Below, piece after piece: positions 1 to 10,300 of a stretch of DNA of 64,000 nucleotides (position 1 is the first letter of the stretch; each line of letters starts with the position of its first letter). Both the position numbers and the translations under genes were made by a program. The stretch is from CAZJBS01 sp964544475 (GTDB lineage Bacteria; CLD3; SB21): the NCBI GenBank assembly GCA_964544475.1, contig CAZJBS010000006.1:1-64000 (forward strand), given 5' to 3'. The notes under the pieces are model-generated. The model was given only the letters and a program-made list of their open reading frames with translations. It made no database searches and was not told the DNA's origin.

Positions 1-55
1 CCGCGAAGGCGGCCGCACCGTGGGCGCCGGCGTGGTGACCAAGATTATCAAGTAA
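1..55 (+). CDS. tuf: Elongation factor Tu, C-terminal end (partial)
   Basis: Only the last 17 codons and the TAA stop (53-55) are present; the gene enters from the left edge. The visible peptide reads REGGRTVGAGVVTKIIK, the conserved end of domain 3 of EF-Tu, the GTPase that delivers aminoacyl-tRNA to the ribosome. Its position directly before tRNA-Trp, secE and nusG is the usual tuf context in Bacteroidota, Chlorobiota and many other bacteria, which supports the call despite the short fragment. Confidence 0.93.
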   Translation, partial: REGGRTVGAGVVTKIIK

Positions 56-92
56 ATCACGGATCATCAATTTTTGCTCCTGATAAGAGTAC

Positions 93-168
93 AGGGGAGT
101 GGCTCAATTGGCAGAGCGGCGGTCTCCAAAACCGTAGGTTGCAGGTTCAAGTCCTGTCTCCCCTGCCA
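93..168 (+). tRNA. tRNA-Trp (CCA anticodon)
   Basis: A complete cloverleaf can be folded. The acceptor stem AGGGGAG (93-99) pairs with CTCCCCT (158-164), followed by discriminator G165 and an encoded CCA tail (166-168). The anticodon loop CTCCAAA places CCA at 126-128, giving tryptophan. The T-arm has the GGTTCAAGTCC pattern. It lies 38 bases after tuf and 29 bases before secE and is probably cotranscribed with them. The 3' CCA is encoded here, unlike in the Thr and Ala tRNAs of this window. Confidence 0.97.
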
Positions 169-197
169 GAGCAATGCGAAACCATAACGGGAATACC

Positions 198-380
198 ATG
201 GGCAAAATCAAAGAATTTCTCGCAAATGTTCAGATGGAAATGAAAAAGGTATCGTGGCCTACCCGTGATGAGTTGATTGGTTCAACGGGCGTCGTCATGG
301 TACTTTGGATCATTCTTTCCATTTATATTTTCACAACCGACAACGTTCTTCAGTACATCGTCAAGCAGTTTCTACTGTAA
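198..380 (+). CDS. secE: Preprotein translocase subunit SecE
   Basis: A 60-residue single-span membrane protein of the SecYEG channel. It has the short bacterial SecE form: an amphipathic N-terminal helix (GKIKEFLANVQMEMKKVSWPTRDEL), the family's conserved K-x-x-WP segment, then one transmembrane helix around residues 30-50. An in-frame ATG lies 24 bases upstream at 174, but the ATG at 198 puts the protein at normal length and is preceded by a GGGAAT purine stretch. It is 25 bases from nusG, the classical pairing. Confidence 0.93.
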   Translation: MGKIKEFLANVQMEMKKVSWPTRDELIGSTGVVMVLWIILSIYIFTTDNVLQYIVKQFLL

Positions 381-405
381 GTCGGAAGCGACCATAAAGG
401 AACAA

Positions 406-999
406 ATGGAAACGCCTGAAAGCGCAGAAAAGCAGGAGATCAAAGAAGAAGATGTTCTTCGCCCGGAGAACACCCGGTGGTATACACTTCGCGTTTACTC
501 AGGTCAGGAGGGCAAGATCAAGGATCATATTCTGAGTGAACTGGATATCAATGGAGTGAAAGACAAGGTCTTTCGGATTATGATTCCTTCGGAAACGGTT
601 ATCGAAATGAAGAACGGCCGGAAAAAGGAAAAAACGAGATCCTTCCTGCCCGGATACATGATCATTGAAATGGTTGACGACAAGAAGGTCCAGCACGTCA
701 TCGCCAATACACCCGGCGTCGTTAGCTTTGTTGGCCCCAAAAACATGCCACAGCCGCTGAGGCCAGATGAAGTGGACCGCATGTTGGGCCGCATGCGGGA
801 AAAGAAGACCAATGAGGTATTCGATATTCCTTACAAAGTGGGTGATGCGATCCGGATTGTGGATGGTCCATTTACCGATTTCACCGGATTCATCGATGAA
901 ATCAATTATGAGAAGAACAAATTGAAGGTGATGGTCAGTATTTTTGGTCGTTCGACGCCAGTGGAGCTGGACTTCTTGCAGGTCAGATTAGAGCAATAG
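406..999 (+). CDS. nusG: Transcription termination/antitermination factor NusG
   Basis: A 197-residue NusG. It binds RNA polymerase and couples it to Rho or to the ribosome. After an acidic tail of about 25 residues comes the NGN domain (RWYTLRVYSGQEGKIKDHIL onward). A C-terminal KOW domain follows, with YKVGDAIRIVDGPFTDFTG and a hydrophobic end FLQVRLE. The frame is open further upstream into secE, but the ATG at 406 follows an AAAGG ribosome site (396-400) and gives the usual length. It sits between secE and rplK in the standard operon. Confidence 0.96.
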   Translation: METPESAEKQEIKEEDVLRPENTRWYTLRVYSGQEGKIKDHILSELDINGVKDKVFRIMIPSETVIEMKNGRKKEKTRSFLPGYMIIEMVDDKKVQHVIANTPGVVSFVGPKNMPQPLRPDEVDRMLGRMREKKTNEVFDIPYKVGDAIRIVDGPFTDFTGFIDEINYEKNKLKVMVSIFGRSTPVELDFLQVRLEQ

Positions 1000-1030
1000 T
1001 CATTATCACGAACTTGAACAGGAATAGTCA

Positions 1031-1453
1031 ATGAAAAAGGTAGTTGCCCAGGTCAAACTGCAGATTCCGGCGGGATCCGCCAATCCCCAGCCTCCGGTCG
1101 GACCGGCTCTTGGTCAGCACGGCGTTAACATCATGGAATTCTGCAAAGCATTTAATGCGAAGACGCAGGATAAGAAGGGATTGATCATCCCCGTCATAAT
1201 AACTGTGTATTCGGATCGCAGTTTTACTTTCATCCTCAAAACGCCCCCCGCGGCCATCCTCATTAAGAAAGCGATTAATCTGGAAAAGGGATCGGCTCAA
1301 GCCAATCGGACCAAGGTTGGCAAAATAACGAGAGCCAAGGTGCGGGAGATTGCTGAATTGAAAATTCCCGATCTCAATACGAAAAAAATTGACTCTGCCA
1401 TGCGAATGATCGAAGGCTCAGCCAGAAGTCTGGGCGTAGAAGTTGTCGACTAA
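1031..1453 (+). CDS. rplK: 50S ribosomal protein L11
   Basis: A 140-residue L11, the protein of the GTPase-associated centre that binds 23S rRNA together with L10-L12. The N-terminal domain has the proline-rich NPQPPVGPALGQHGVNIMEFCKAFN signature. The C-terminal RNA-binding domain has KITRAKVREIAELK and ends MIEGSARSLGVEVVD, typical in sequence and length. It lies 31 bases after nusG and 71 bases before rplA. Confidence 0.98.
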   Translation: MKKVVAQVKLQIPAGSANPQPPVGPALGQHGVNIMEFCKAFNAKTQDKKGLIIPVIITVYSDRSFTFILKTPPAAILIKKAINLEKGSAQANRTKVGKITRAKVREIAELKIPDLNTKKIDSAMRMIEGSARSLGVEVVD

Positions 1454-1467
1454 ATAACACCATGTGA

Positions 1468-1480
1468 CCACCTCAGGTGG
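1468..1480 (+). promoter_or_regulatory. Small hairpin between rplK and rplA, possible L1-binding element
   Basis: CCACC-TCA-GGTGG forms a compact five-pair hairpin with a three-base loop, followed by GGAGAG. L1 represses its own operon by binding mRNA near rplK or rplA in many bacteria. A GTGGGAG-type element in this intergenic gap is a plausible site. The fold is weak and small, and the assignment rests on position rather than on a matched consensus. Confidence 0.25.
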
Positions 1481-1524
1481 GAGAGTATCAGGCCGCAATG
1501 GCTTGAAATTCGATAGGAGAAACC

Positions 1525-2229
1525 ATGAGACATCGGAGCAAGCGGTATAAGGCGGCCGCTAAGAAGATTGAGCGTGGCAAGGAGTATTCCATTGCGGACG
1601 CTTTTCGCCTACTGAAGGAAACCGCCACCGCCAAATTAGCTGAAGGCGTGGATGTGGCAGTTAATTTGGGTGTCGATCCCAAGCAGGCGGATCAAGCCCT
1701 TCGGGGGACCGTTCTTCTTCCGCACGGCAACGGTAAAACGGTTCGCGTCTTGGTCATCACCAAGACCAAGGATAAGGAGGCCAAGGAGGCCGGAGCCGAT
1801 TTCGTCGGATTCGATGAGTACCTTCAGAAGATTAAAGACGGCTGGACGGATGTGGATGTGATCGTTGCCACGCCGGAATCGATGATCGAGTTGGGCAAGC
1901 TTGGGAAGGTCCTTGGTCCGAAAGGCCTGATGCCGAATCCCAAAAGCGGCACCGTTACAAACGATGTCAGCAAAGCCGTCCAGGAGGTTAAGGCTGGCCG
2001 TGTTGAATTTCGCGTTGACAAACAAGGGATTGTACATGTCGGCATAGGAAAGAGCGCTTTCGAAGCCAAGAAGCTCGAAGAGAATTTCAGGAGTTTCATG
2101 GTGACGATCCTGCGCATGAAGCCAGCTTCAGCCAAGGGCACGTATCTTAAGAGCGTGCACGTCTCCACGTCGATGGGACCTGGAATCCGGGTCAGCAATT
2201 CCGAAGTGGGGTCGTTGTCGATTCACTAA
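1525..2229 (+). CDS. rplA: 50S ribosomal protein L1
   Basis: A 234-residue L1, the protein of the mobile stalk that helps release E-site tRNA and often represses its own operon. It starts MRHRSKRYKAAAKKIERGK. Conserved segments include VDVAVNLGVDPKQADQALRG, KLGKVLGPKGLMPNPKSGTV and VEFRVDKQGIVHVGIGK, the last being the rRNA-contacting region. The start follows a TAGGAGAAACC ribosome site. The length is normal, with 31 bases to rplJ. Confidence 0.98.
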   Translation: MRHRSKRYKAAAKKIERGKEYSIADAFRLLKETATAKLAEGVDVAVNLGVDPKQADQALRGTVLLPHGNGKTVRVLVITKTKDKEAKEAGADFVGFDEYLQKIKDGWTDVDVIVATPESMIELGKLGKVLGPKGLMPNPKSGTVTNDVSKAVQEVKAGRVEFRVDKQGIVHVGIGKSAFEAKKLEENFRSFMVTILRMKPASAKGTYLKSVHVSTSMGPGIRVSNSEVGSLSIH

Positions 2230-2260
2230 AAGGCCGCATCAACAAAACCTTGAGATAATC

Positions 2261-2788
2261 ATGAAAAAAGAAAACAAGAATGAACTTATTGCTGAACTCG
2301 CAGATAAATTCCAGCGGGCGTCCAGCTTTTATTTGACCGATTTTGCCGGCATCAACGTCCAGAAAATGGAGGATCTGCGGAACAAGTTTCGCGCCGCCAA
2401 ATCGGAATTCAAAGTAGTCAAGAATACCCTGGCGCTCAAAGCGCTGGATCGGGCCGGCTATGCCGTCGATGTCTCAAAGTACTTCCAGGGTCCCACCGGA
2501 ATTGCTTTTGGATTTGACGATGCCACAGCTCCGGCTAAAGTCATCTCGGAATTTCTGAAAGAGAAAGACAACGACAAGCTCAAAGTCAAAGTCTGCGTTG
2601 TTGAAAAGACGGTGTATGCCGCCAAGCAGATTGGTGATATTGCCAAGATGCCGACAAAGAAAGATCAATTGGCCATGCTGGTCGGCATGTTGAATTCGCC
2701 TCTTCAGAATGTTGTTCTTTTGATAGGCAGCCCGATGCAGAACCTGGTGGGCGTACTTGAATCTCTGAAGTCAAAGAAGGCGGCCTGA
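2261..2788 (+). CDS. rplJ: 50S ribosomal protein L10
   Basis: A 175-residue L10, the base of the L12 stalk. The N-terminal rRNA-binding domain runs from ELIAELADKFQRASSFYLTDFAGINVQKMEDLRNKFR through KVVKNTLALKAL. The C-terminal helix (residues 145-175, SPMQNLVGVLESLKSKKAA) is where L12 dimers attach. It is immediately upstream of rplL, as always. No confident L10-leader fold could be assigned in the 31 bases before it. Confidence 0.97.
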   Translation: MKKENKNELIAELADKFQRASSFYLTDFAGINVQKMEDLRNKFRAAKSEFKVVKNTLALKALDRAGYAVDVSKYFQGPTGIAFGFDDATAPAKVISEFLKEKDNDKLKVKVCVVEKTVYAAKQIGDIAKMPTKKDQLAMLVGMLNSPLQNVVLLIGSPMQNLVGVLESLKSKKAA

Positions 2789-2896
2789 CGCGGCCACCGG
2801 TGAAAATTTTTTGAACTAACCAACCAATAAACCAACCACCTTAATTCGTCCCTGCTTTTCTTGCAGTGACTGGTGGTCAAAGTCAGGAGTAAGGAC

Positions 2897-3289
2897 ATGG
2901 CAGCATCCAGAGAAGACGTTCTCGATTATTTGGGGAACGCAAATATGGTCGAAATCGGTGAGTTGATCAAAGAAATCAAGAGCCGATTTGGAGTTGAAGT
3001 CGCCGCACCGGTGGCCGTTGCCGCCGTCGCCGCAGGTGGCCCTGCAGCAGGAGGCGCCGCCGCGGCCGCTGAAGAGCAAACCGAGTTCACTGTCAAATTG
3101 ACGGGAGCAGGTGACAAGAAGATTCAGGTTATCAAGGTTCTGCGCGAACTCACGAATCTGGGGCTCAAGGAGGCCAAGGATCTTGTGGATGGCGCTCCTG
3201 CGGTTGTGAAAGAAGGTGTGCCCAAGGATGAGGCAGAGAAAATGAAGGCGAAGTTTGCCGAGGTGGGCGCCACCATCGAGATTGTCTAG
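2897..3289 (+). CDS. rplL: 50S ribosomal protein L7/L12
   Basis: A 130-residue L12, the stalk protein that recruits translation GTPases. The N-terminal dimerisation helix (MAASREDVLDYLGNANMVEIGELIKEIKSRFG) is followed by an alanine/glycine-rich hinge at residues 37-57. The C-terminal factor-binding domain contains DKKIQVIKVLRELTNLGLKEAK. The frame opens 24 bases earlier at a GTG, but the ATG at 2897 follows AGGAGTAAGGAC and matches the family start. The 108-base gap after rplJ contains an ACCAACC direct repeat and no evident signal. Confidence 0.97.
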   Translation: MAASREDVLDYLGNANMVEIGELIKEIKSRFGVEVAAPVAVAAVAAGGPAAGGAAAAAEEQTEFTVKLTGAGDKKIQVIKVLRELTNLGLKEAKDLVDGAPAVVKEGVPKDEAEKMKAKFAEVGATIEIV

Positions 3290-3320
3290 GATTGAGAGTA
3301 CTCTTGTTTAAGTTGCATTA

Positions 3321-3359
3321 GTGGAGCGGGCGATTTTTCTCGAATCGCCCTTTCTCCAC
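3321..3359 (+). promoter_or_regulatory. Two-tier hairpin in the rplL-rpoB gap (attenuator or RNase processing site)
   Basis: An inner stem GGGCGATT (3328-3335) pairs perfectly with AATCGCCC (3343-3350) around a seven-base loop. An outer stem GTGGAG (3321-3326) pairs with CTCCAC (3354-3359). The outer arm follows only TTT, so there is no long U-tract and complete termination is not expected. In E. coli the same gap carries an attenuator and an RNase III site that set the ratio of L12 to RNA polymerase. The same role is inferred here from position and shape. Confidence 0.6.
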
Positions 3360-3476
3360 GAATGTCCAGGCGATAATATGGGCATTCAGTATCTCAAGCG
3401 CAGATGCCTGTGCGCTTCACAACAAAATTAATTAAGCTTGTTCCTCACAACTTAATTAGACAAAGGCAGGTTTCTC

Positions 3477-6400
3477 TTGAATACCACAAAACTCATCGAG
3501 CGCGTTTCTTTTGCGAAAAATCCCGGAGTGCTCGATCTTCCGGACATGCTGGAAATACAAATCGCATCTTATCGGGAATTTCTGCAACAGGATACTGTCG
3601 CAGAAAAGCGTACGAACACCGGATTGCAGGCTGTATTTCTGAGCTCCTTCCCGGTGGAAGACGCCAAAGAGCTGTTCCGTCTGGAATTCATACGGTATTA
3701 TGTCGAGCGCGCCAAATACGATGTTCGGGAATGTCAGGAGCGGGGCGTCACATTTTCGGTACCTTTGAAAGCCACCCTTCGCCTGATCAGCAAGAAATCT
3801 TCTGACGACAAGCACCCCGAGATCATAGAGCAAGATGTATATCTTGGAAACCTGCCTTATATCACCGATAGGGGCACCTTTGTCATCAATGGTGCCGAAC
3901 GTGTGATTGTGAGCCAATTGCACCGCTCGCCGGGCGTCTTCTTTGATGAATCAGTCCACCCCAACGGCACGCGTATGTTCTCAGCACGGGTCATACCTTT
4001 TCGTGGTTCATGGATCGAATTCACGACGGATGTCAATGACGTCATGTACGTCTATATTGATCGCAAGAAGAAATTTCCGGTAACGACGTTCCTTCGGGCT
4101 TTGGGGTATTCGTCCGATCGCGACATGCTCAAGCTGTTTGGAGTCATCGATGAGGTGGAAATGGCGCGAACGCAATATGATAGCGTGGCGGGCCGGAAAA
4201 TTGCCCTGGAAGTAGTGAATGAAGAGACGGGTGAAATCATAGCTGATCGCGATGCGGTGGTCGATGAAGACATCTTCGCAAAAATCAAGAAACACCGCAT
4301 CCGCAGGCTCGATTTGGTGAAAACGGAGGAGGTTATTCCTGAGGTTATCGCCAACACGATTCGAAAAGACATCACGAAAACAGAACAGGAAGCCCTTGAA
4401 CAGATCTATCGTCAATTACGTTCTGGTGATGCTCCCGACCTGGACACTGCCCGCAGTCTGTTGGAAAGGCAGTTTTTCAACGCCAAAAGGTATGACTTGG
4501 GAGATGTCGGACGCAATCGTATCAACAAGAAGCTCGGTTTGAACATTCCTGAATCCATTACCGTGCTGACCAAAGACGACATCATCGCCATCATCAAAGC
4601 GTTGATTGACCTGCGAAATGGAACCCGACAGACAGATGACATCGATCATCTTGGCAACCGCCGAGTCAAAACCGTCGGCGAACAGCTGGCATCTCAATTC
4701 AGCGTGGCCTTGTCTCGGATGACGAGAACCATCAAGGAGCGCATGAACCTCCGTGACAACGAGAATCTGACGCCACAGGATTTGGTCAACGCGAGAACGG
4801 TTTCGAGTGTGATCAACACATTTTTTGGCACCAGCCAGCTATCACAATTCATGGATCAAACCAATCCACTGTCTGAGCTGACCCATAAACGACGCTTATC
4901 GGCTCTTGGCCCAGGCGGGTTAAGCCGTGAAAGAGCAGGGTTTGAAGTTCGAGACGTTCATTACACGCACTATGGACGCCTCTGCCCGGTGGAGACGCCC
5001 GAAGGGCCCAATATCGGTCTAATATCGTCGCTGTGTTTGTATGCCAGGATAAACCGCTATGGTTTCATCGAAACACCGTATAGGAAGGTTACAAATGGCA
5101 GAGTGATGCCCTCAATTGAGTTCTTGACAGCGAGCGATGAGGATAATAAGACGATTGCGCAGGCGAGCGAGGCCATCGACAAAAAGGGTAACTACTTGAC
5201 TGAAACAGTCAAGGCTCGCTTGAAGGGTGACTTCCCCGTGGTTCCTCCCGAAGAACTCGAATATATGGACGTTTCTCCATCTCAGATAGTGAGTCCCGCG
5301 GCGGCTCTGATACCCTTCCTTGAGCACGACGACGCGAATCGCGCACTAATGGGATCCAACATGCAACGTCAGGCCGTACCGCTATTGAGGCCCGAAGCTC
5401 CGCTCGTGGGCACCGGGTTGGAACGTTGCGTTGCGGTTGACTCGAGGGCCGTTGTGATTTCCGAAATCGACGGCATCGTCGAGAACGTTTCAGCGATGGA
5501 AATCACGATTAAGAAGAAGAACAGCACGCGGAGCAGTAAGAAAGGCGATGTTTCAGATACGATTACGTATCGCTTAATGAAATTTTTCCGGACGAACCAG
5601 GATACGTGCATCAATCAGAAGCCGATTGTCAAGATAGGGGATGAAGTCAAAGCGGGTCAGATCATTGCCGATGGATGTGGAACCGACCGCGGAGACCTTG
5701 CCCTTGGAAGGAATGTCCTGGTTGCCTTCATGCCCTGGCGAGGATACAATTTTGAGGATGCCATTATTCTGAGTGAGAAGCTGATCTTTGAGGATCAGTT
5801 CACCTCCATTCATATCGAAGAATTCGAGATTCAGGTTCGTGATACGAAGCGGGGCGAAGAAGAACTGACCAGAGAAATTCCAAATGTGAGCGAAGAAGCC
5901 ACAAAAGATCTTGATGAAAACGGAATCATTCGTGTAGGAGCGGAAGTTATCGCAGGGGACATTCTGGTTGGCAAAGTGACCCCGAAAGGTGAAACAGATC
6001 CCACGCCAGAAGAAAAATTGCTGAAGGCCATTTTCGGAGACAAGGCCGGCGATGTCAAGGACGCCTCGTTGAAAGCGCCGCCAGGTATGAAAGGGATTGT
6101 CGTTTCCACCAAACTCTTCAGTCGAAAGAAAAAGGATACAGAATCCAAGAAAGAAGACAAGCGCAAGCTTGAAGAGCTTGAAAATGAATTCAAAAAGCAG
6201 GTTCGTCGCCTGAAGTCCAACCTCCGGGACGAATTGTCCAAACTCCTTTCTGGAAAACTGAGTGCTGGAGTCCTGTACACGGATGGAGCGGATTTTGTGA
6301 AAAAAGGACGGAAATTCACGGAAGACGCCTTCAAGAATTTCGATCCGACAGATATCAATGTGAATGAAAGTAAGTGGACCGACGACGAAGAATCCAATGA

Positions 6401-7235
6401 GATGGCTAATTTCCTACTCGACAACTACGAAAGAAACTACGAAGAAGTCGAGACGGAGTACAACTCGGAGAAATACAAGCTTCAAGTCGGAGATGAACTG
6501 CCCCCTGGCATTGTCCAACTGGCCAAAGTGCAGGTGGCAAAGAAACGGAAGGTTGGCGTTGGCGACAAGATGGCAGGACGTCACGGCAACAAAGGCGTCG
6601 TATCGAAAATAGTCCCGATGGAAGATATGCCATTCCTTGATGATGGAACACCGGTTGAGGTTATTCTTAATCCCCTTGGAGTGCCTTCTCGAATGAATCT
6701 GGGCCAGATTCTGGAGACCTCGTTGGGCTGGGCTGGCAAGAAGCTCGGGAAATTCTATGAGACAGCCGTTTTTGACGGTGCAAAGATCGAAGAGATAAAA
6801 CATGAACTCCAGTTGGCCAACCTGCCTCTCCATGGCAAAGTCCGATTGACCGATGGCAGGAGTGGAGAGCGTTTTGACCAGGAGACCATGGTCGGCTATA
6901 TTTACATCATGAAGCTAAATCACCTTGTGGACGACAAGATCCATGCCAGATCCATCGGTCCTTATTCCCTAATTACACAGCAACCGCTTGGCGGAAAAGC
7001 CCAATTTGGCGGTCAGCGATTTGGGGAGATGGAAGTGTGGGCTTTGGAAGCCTACGGTGCGGCGCATACTCTGCAGGAGATTCTGACTTACAAATCGGAT
7101 GATGTCACCGGAAGAGCAAAAGTCTACGAATCCATCGTGAAAGGCGATAACCTGCCCGAGGCGGGTATTCCGGAGTCATTCAATGTGCTCGTTCGAGAAC
7201 TCCAAGGCTTGGGGCTTGAAGTGAAAATTGAATGA
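3477..7235 (+). CDS. rpoB: DNA-directed RNA polymerase subunit beta
   Basis: A 1252-residue beta subunit. The rifampicin-binding cluster lies at about residues 447-486, from FFGTSQLSQFMDQTNPLSEL through the conserved KRRLSALGPGG, and looks like the sensitive wild type. Also visible are VETPEGPNIGLISSL, the NVLVAFMPWRGYNFEDAI active-site region, and GDKMAGRHGNKGVVSKI. A lysine/glutamate-rich coiled-coil insertion at roughly residues 880-1000 is typical of FCB-group RpoB. The likely start is TTG (3477), with an AGG six bases upstream and the normal N-terminal peptide. A weak start may help balance output against the abundant L12 gene. Confidence 0.98.
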   Translation: MNTTKLIERVSFAKNPGVLDLPDMLEIQIASYREFLQQDTVAEKRTNTGLQAVFLSSFPVEDAKELFRLEFIRYYVERAKYDVRECQERGVTFSVPLKATLRLISKKSSDDKHPEIIEQDVYLGNLPYITDRGTFVINGAERVIVSQLHRSPGVFFDESVHPNGTRMFSARVIPFRGSWIEFTTDVNDVMYVYIDRKKKFPVTTFLRALGYSSDRDMLKLFGVIDEVEMARTQYDSVAGRKIALEVVNEETGEIIADRDAVVDEDIFAKIKKHRIRRLDLVKTEEVIPEVIANTIRKDITKTEQEALEQIYRQLRSGDAPDLDTARSLLERQFFNAKRYDLGDVGRNRINKKLGLNIPESITVLTKDDIIAIIKALIDLRNGTRQTDDIDHLGNRRVKTVGEQLASQFSVALSRMTRTIKERMNLRDNENLTPQDLVNARTVSSVINTFFGTSQLSQFMDQTNPLSELTHKRRLSALGPGGLSRERAGFEVRDVHYTHYGRLCPVETPEGPNIGLISSLCLYARINRYGFIETPYRKVTNGRVMPSIEFLTASDEDNKTIAQASEAIDKKGNYLTETVKARLKGDFPVVPPEELEYMDVSPSQIVSPAAALIPFLEHDDANRALMGSNMQRQAVPLLRPEAPLVGTGLERCVAVDSRAVVISEIDGIVENVSAMEITIKKKNSTRSSKKGDVSDTITYRLMKFFRTNQDTCINQKPIVKIGDEVKAGQIIADGCGTDRGDLALGRNVLVAFMPWRGYNFEDAIILSEKLIFEDQFTSIHIEEFEIQVRDTKRGEEELTREIPNVSEEATKDLDENGIIRVGAEVIAGDILVGKVTPKGETDPTPEEKLLKAIFGDKAGDVKDASLKAPPGMKGIVVSTKLFSRKKKDTESKKEDKRKLEELENEFKKQVRRLKSNLRDELSKLLSGKLSAGVLYTDGADFVKKGRKFTEDAFKNFDPTDINVNESKWTDDEESNEMANFLLDNYERNYEEVETEYNSEKYKLQVGDELPPGIVQLAKVQVAKKRKVGVGDKMAGRHGNKGVVSKIVPMEDMPFLDDGTPVEVILNPLGVPSRMNLGQILETSLGWAGKKLGKFYETAVFDGAKIEEIKHELQLANLPLHGKVRLTDGRSGERFDQETMVGYIYIMKLNHLVDDKIHARSIGPYSLITQQPLGGKAQFGGQRFGEMEVWALEAYGAAHTLQEILTYKSDDVTGRAKVYESIVKGDNLPEAGIPESFNVLVRELQGLGLEVKIE

Positions 7236-7306
7236 TGACACGGCAAATGAACATAGATAAGAAATTGTGATCATACCAAAGACGTCGTTCCAATAAGGAG
7301 ACCCGC

Positions 7307-10300
7307 GTGTCCTACTTATCGAATACCAGTTTGGCAAAGCACTTCTCCAGCATTACCATCGGCATATCGTCCCCGGATGCCATCCTCAGCCGTTCGTACG
7401 GGGAAGTTACAAAAGCAGAAACGATAAATTATAGAAGCTTCAAGCCTGAAAAAGACGGCTTGTTTTGTGAAAAGATTTTTGGGCCCGTCAAAGATTGGGA
7501 ATGTCATTGTGGGAAGTATAAGCGAATTCGCTACAAGGGCATCATTTGCGATCGGTGTGGAGTGGAAGTCACTCTCAAAGCTGTTCGTCGCGAAAGGATG
7601 GGGCATATTTCACTGGCTGTTCCGGTTGTTCACATCTGGTTTTTCAGATCCCTGCCGTCAAAAATAGGTAGTTTGCTGGGCATGTCGATCAAACAACTTG
7701 AGAAAATCATTTATTACGAGAATTACGTAGTCGTACAGCCCGGCAAAACCAATCTGGAATTCAAAGATGTCCTGACAGAAGAGGAATTGTACAAGGTTCG
7801 TGAAGAACTTGGAAAAGAAAACGACGAACTTCAGAATACAGATCCCAATAAGTTCATCGCCGCCATCGGCGGTGAGGCCGTCAAGGAGATGCTCAAACGT
7901 GTCGATGTGGAGCAAATGGCCATAGACTTGCGCAGGATTCTCCGCGACCCTGATACATCGCAACAAAAACGTGCGGACACGCTCAAACAGTTGCGGGTTG
8001 CCGACGCGTTCTGCGTGAAGACAGGTGACATGTTTAACCGGGCGGAATGGATGGTTCTGGATGTCATTCCGGTTATTCCCCCGGAATTAAGGCCGCTGGT
8101 TCCACTGGAGGGAGGACGCTTTGCAACGAGCGACCTCAACGACCTGTACCGCCGGGTCATCATTCGAAACAATCGCCTGCGCAAGCTGCTGGAAATCAAG
8201 GCTCCCGAAGTGATCTTGAGAAACGAAAAACGGATGCTGCAGGAAGCCGTCGATTCGCTGTTTGACAATTCGCGAAAGACGGCTGCGGTTCGCAGCGACA
8301 GCAATCGTCCACTGAAGTCCCTGTCAGACATGCTTAAGGGAAAGCAGGGCCGATTCCGGCAGAATTTGCTTGGCAAACGTGTTGACTACTCCGGTCGTTC
8401 CGTGATTGTCGTCGGGCCTGAATTGAAACTGCATGAATGCGGCCTTCCGAAAGAGATGGCGGTTGAGCTCTTCAAACCGTTCATTATCCGGAAGCTTGTT
8501 GAGCGCGGCTATGTAAAGACAGTGAAAAGCGCCAAACGGATGGTGGACAAACATGGTGCAGAAGTATGGGAAATACTGGAGCGCATTGTGGAAGATCATC
8601 CCGTTATGCTAAATCGCGCTCCCACCTTACATCGACTGGGAATACAAGCATTCCAGCCCGTCTTGGTCGAGGGCAGGGCGATTCAGGTACACCCGCTCGT
8701 TTGCGCTGCCTTTAATGCCGATTTTGACGGCGATCAAATGGCCGTGCATATCCCGCTCTCCTATGAGGCCCAAATCGAGGCTCGATTTCTCATGCTATCA
8801 AGCCATAATATTATTCAACCATCCAGTGGACGGCCGATTGCCATTCCTTCACAGGACATGGTGCTAGGTTGCTATTACTTGACGAAGGCACGGGCCGGGA
8901 GCAAGCACGAAGGAACAAAATTTTCCAGTATTGCGGAAGTGCGCATGGCTTTGGATGCCGGTGTTCTGGATCTCCATGCCAAAGTTAAGTTGAGAGTTCC
9001 AAATCCCGACCATGACCCAAAAGACAAGAAATCCTCAGCCTTCCGCTATGTGGATACGACTGTTGGCCGATGCATTTTCAATGAAATCGTCCCAAAAGAA
9101 ATGGGTTTCTTGAATGAACTGCTGACCAAGAAGAAGATGGAGGAGATTATTGCCCGCATGCATGTGGCGGTTGGAAATATTCTCACAGCCAGATTCTTGG
9201 ATGATCTGAAAATATTGGGTTTTACATATGCGACCCGTTCCGGTTGCTCGATCGGTTTTGAGGATGTCATGACGCCTCCTCTGAAGGAGAGGATTCTCAA
9301 ACAGGCTGGGGATCAGGTTGAAAGGGTTCAAAAGACCTATCGGATGGGATTGATGACGGATGGCGAACGCTATAACAAAATTATCGACATATGGACGCAC
9401 GCTTCGAACGATGTGGCGGCCGGTATGTACGAAAGTCTCACATCATCCAACCAGGGGTTCAACCCCATCTACCTGATGATGGACTCGGGAGCCCGCGGAA
9501 GCCGTGATCAGGTCAAGCAGCTTGGCGGGATGCGTGGTTTGATGTCAAAACCTCAAAAGAGCATGACCGGCCAGGTCGGAGAAATTATCGAACACCCAAT
9601 CACGGCCAGCTTCAAAGAGGGGCTGTCGGTCTGGGAGTACTTCATTTCCACGCACGGAGCCAGAAAAGGTCTTGCGGACACTGCCTTGAAGACCGCGGAT
9701 GCCGGCTACCTGACCAGGCGTTTGGTTGACGTTGCCCAGGATGTTATCATTACTGAGGACGATTGCGGGACGATTCTTGGAGTAAAGACAAGTGCGATCA
9801 AGGAAGGTGAAGAAATCAAAGAGTCCTTGGGTGAACGTTGTCTTGGCAGGGTTGCGGCCGATGACGTACTGGACCCATCCACTCAAGAAGTTGTGATTGA
9901 AGCCGGTGAACTCATCGACGCCGCAAAAGCAGAAATGCTCAATAACTCGGCTATTGAGACGGTTGTTATCCGATCCGTCCTGACGTGCGAAGCCAAACGC
10001 GGTGTTTGTTCGAAGTGCTATGGCTGGAACCTGGCAACCGGCCGGATGGTCAATATGGGTGAGGCCGTCGGAGTGATGGCTGCCCAATCCATTGGAGAGC
10101 CTGGTACGCAGTTGACGTTGCGAACATTCCACATTGGAGGTGTGGCCTCCCGCATTGGCGAGCAACCACAAGCTTTCGCAAAATCTGACGGCAAGATCAT
10201 TTTCAGTCCTGGCATTAAGCTACTGGAGCGAAAGTCGGATGGGGTGTTGATTTCGCTCAGCCGGAATGGACGCATCGAACTGTGGGATGAGAATAGATTG

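Noticed and set aside
2789..2896. ACCAACC direct repeats between rplJ and rplL as a regulator site
   Set aside because: Two short pyrimidine/adenine repeats with no pairing or known role; too weak to report.
5831..6424. 197-residue minus-strand ORF inside rpoB
   Set aside because: Very serine-rich and fully antisense to a certain gene; typical shadow frame.
9545..10171. 208-residue minus-strand ORF inside rpoC
   Set aside because: Antisense to a conserved part of rpoC with no recognisable domain or ribosome site.
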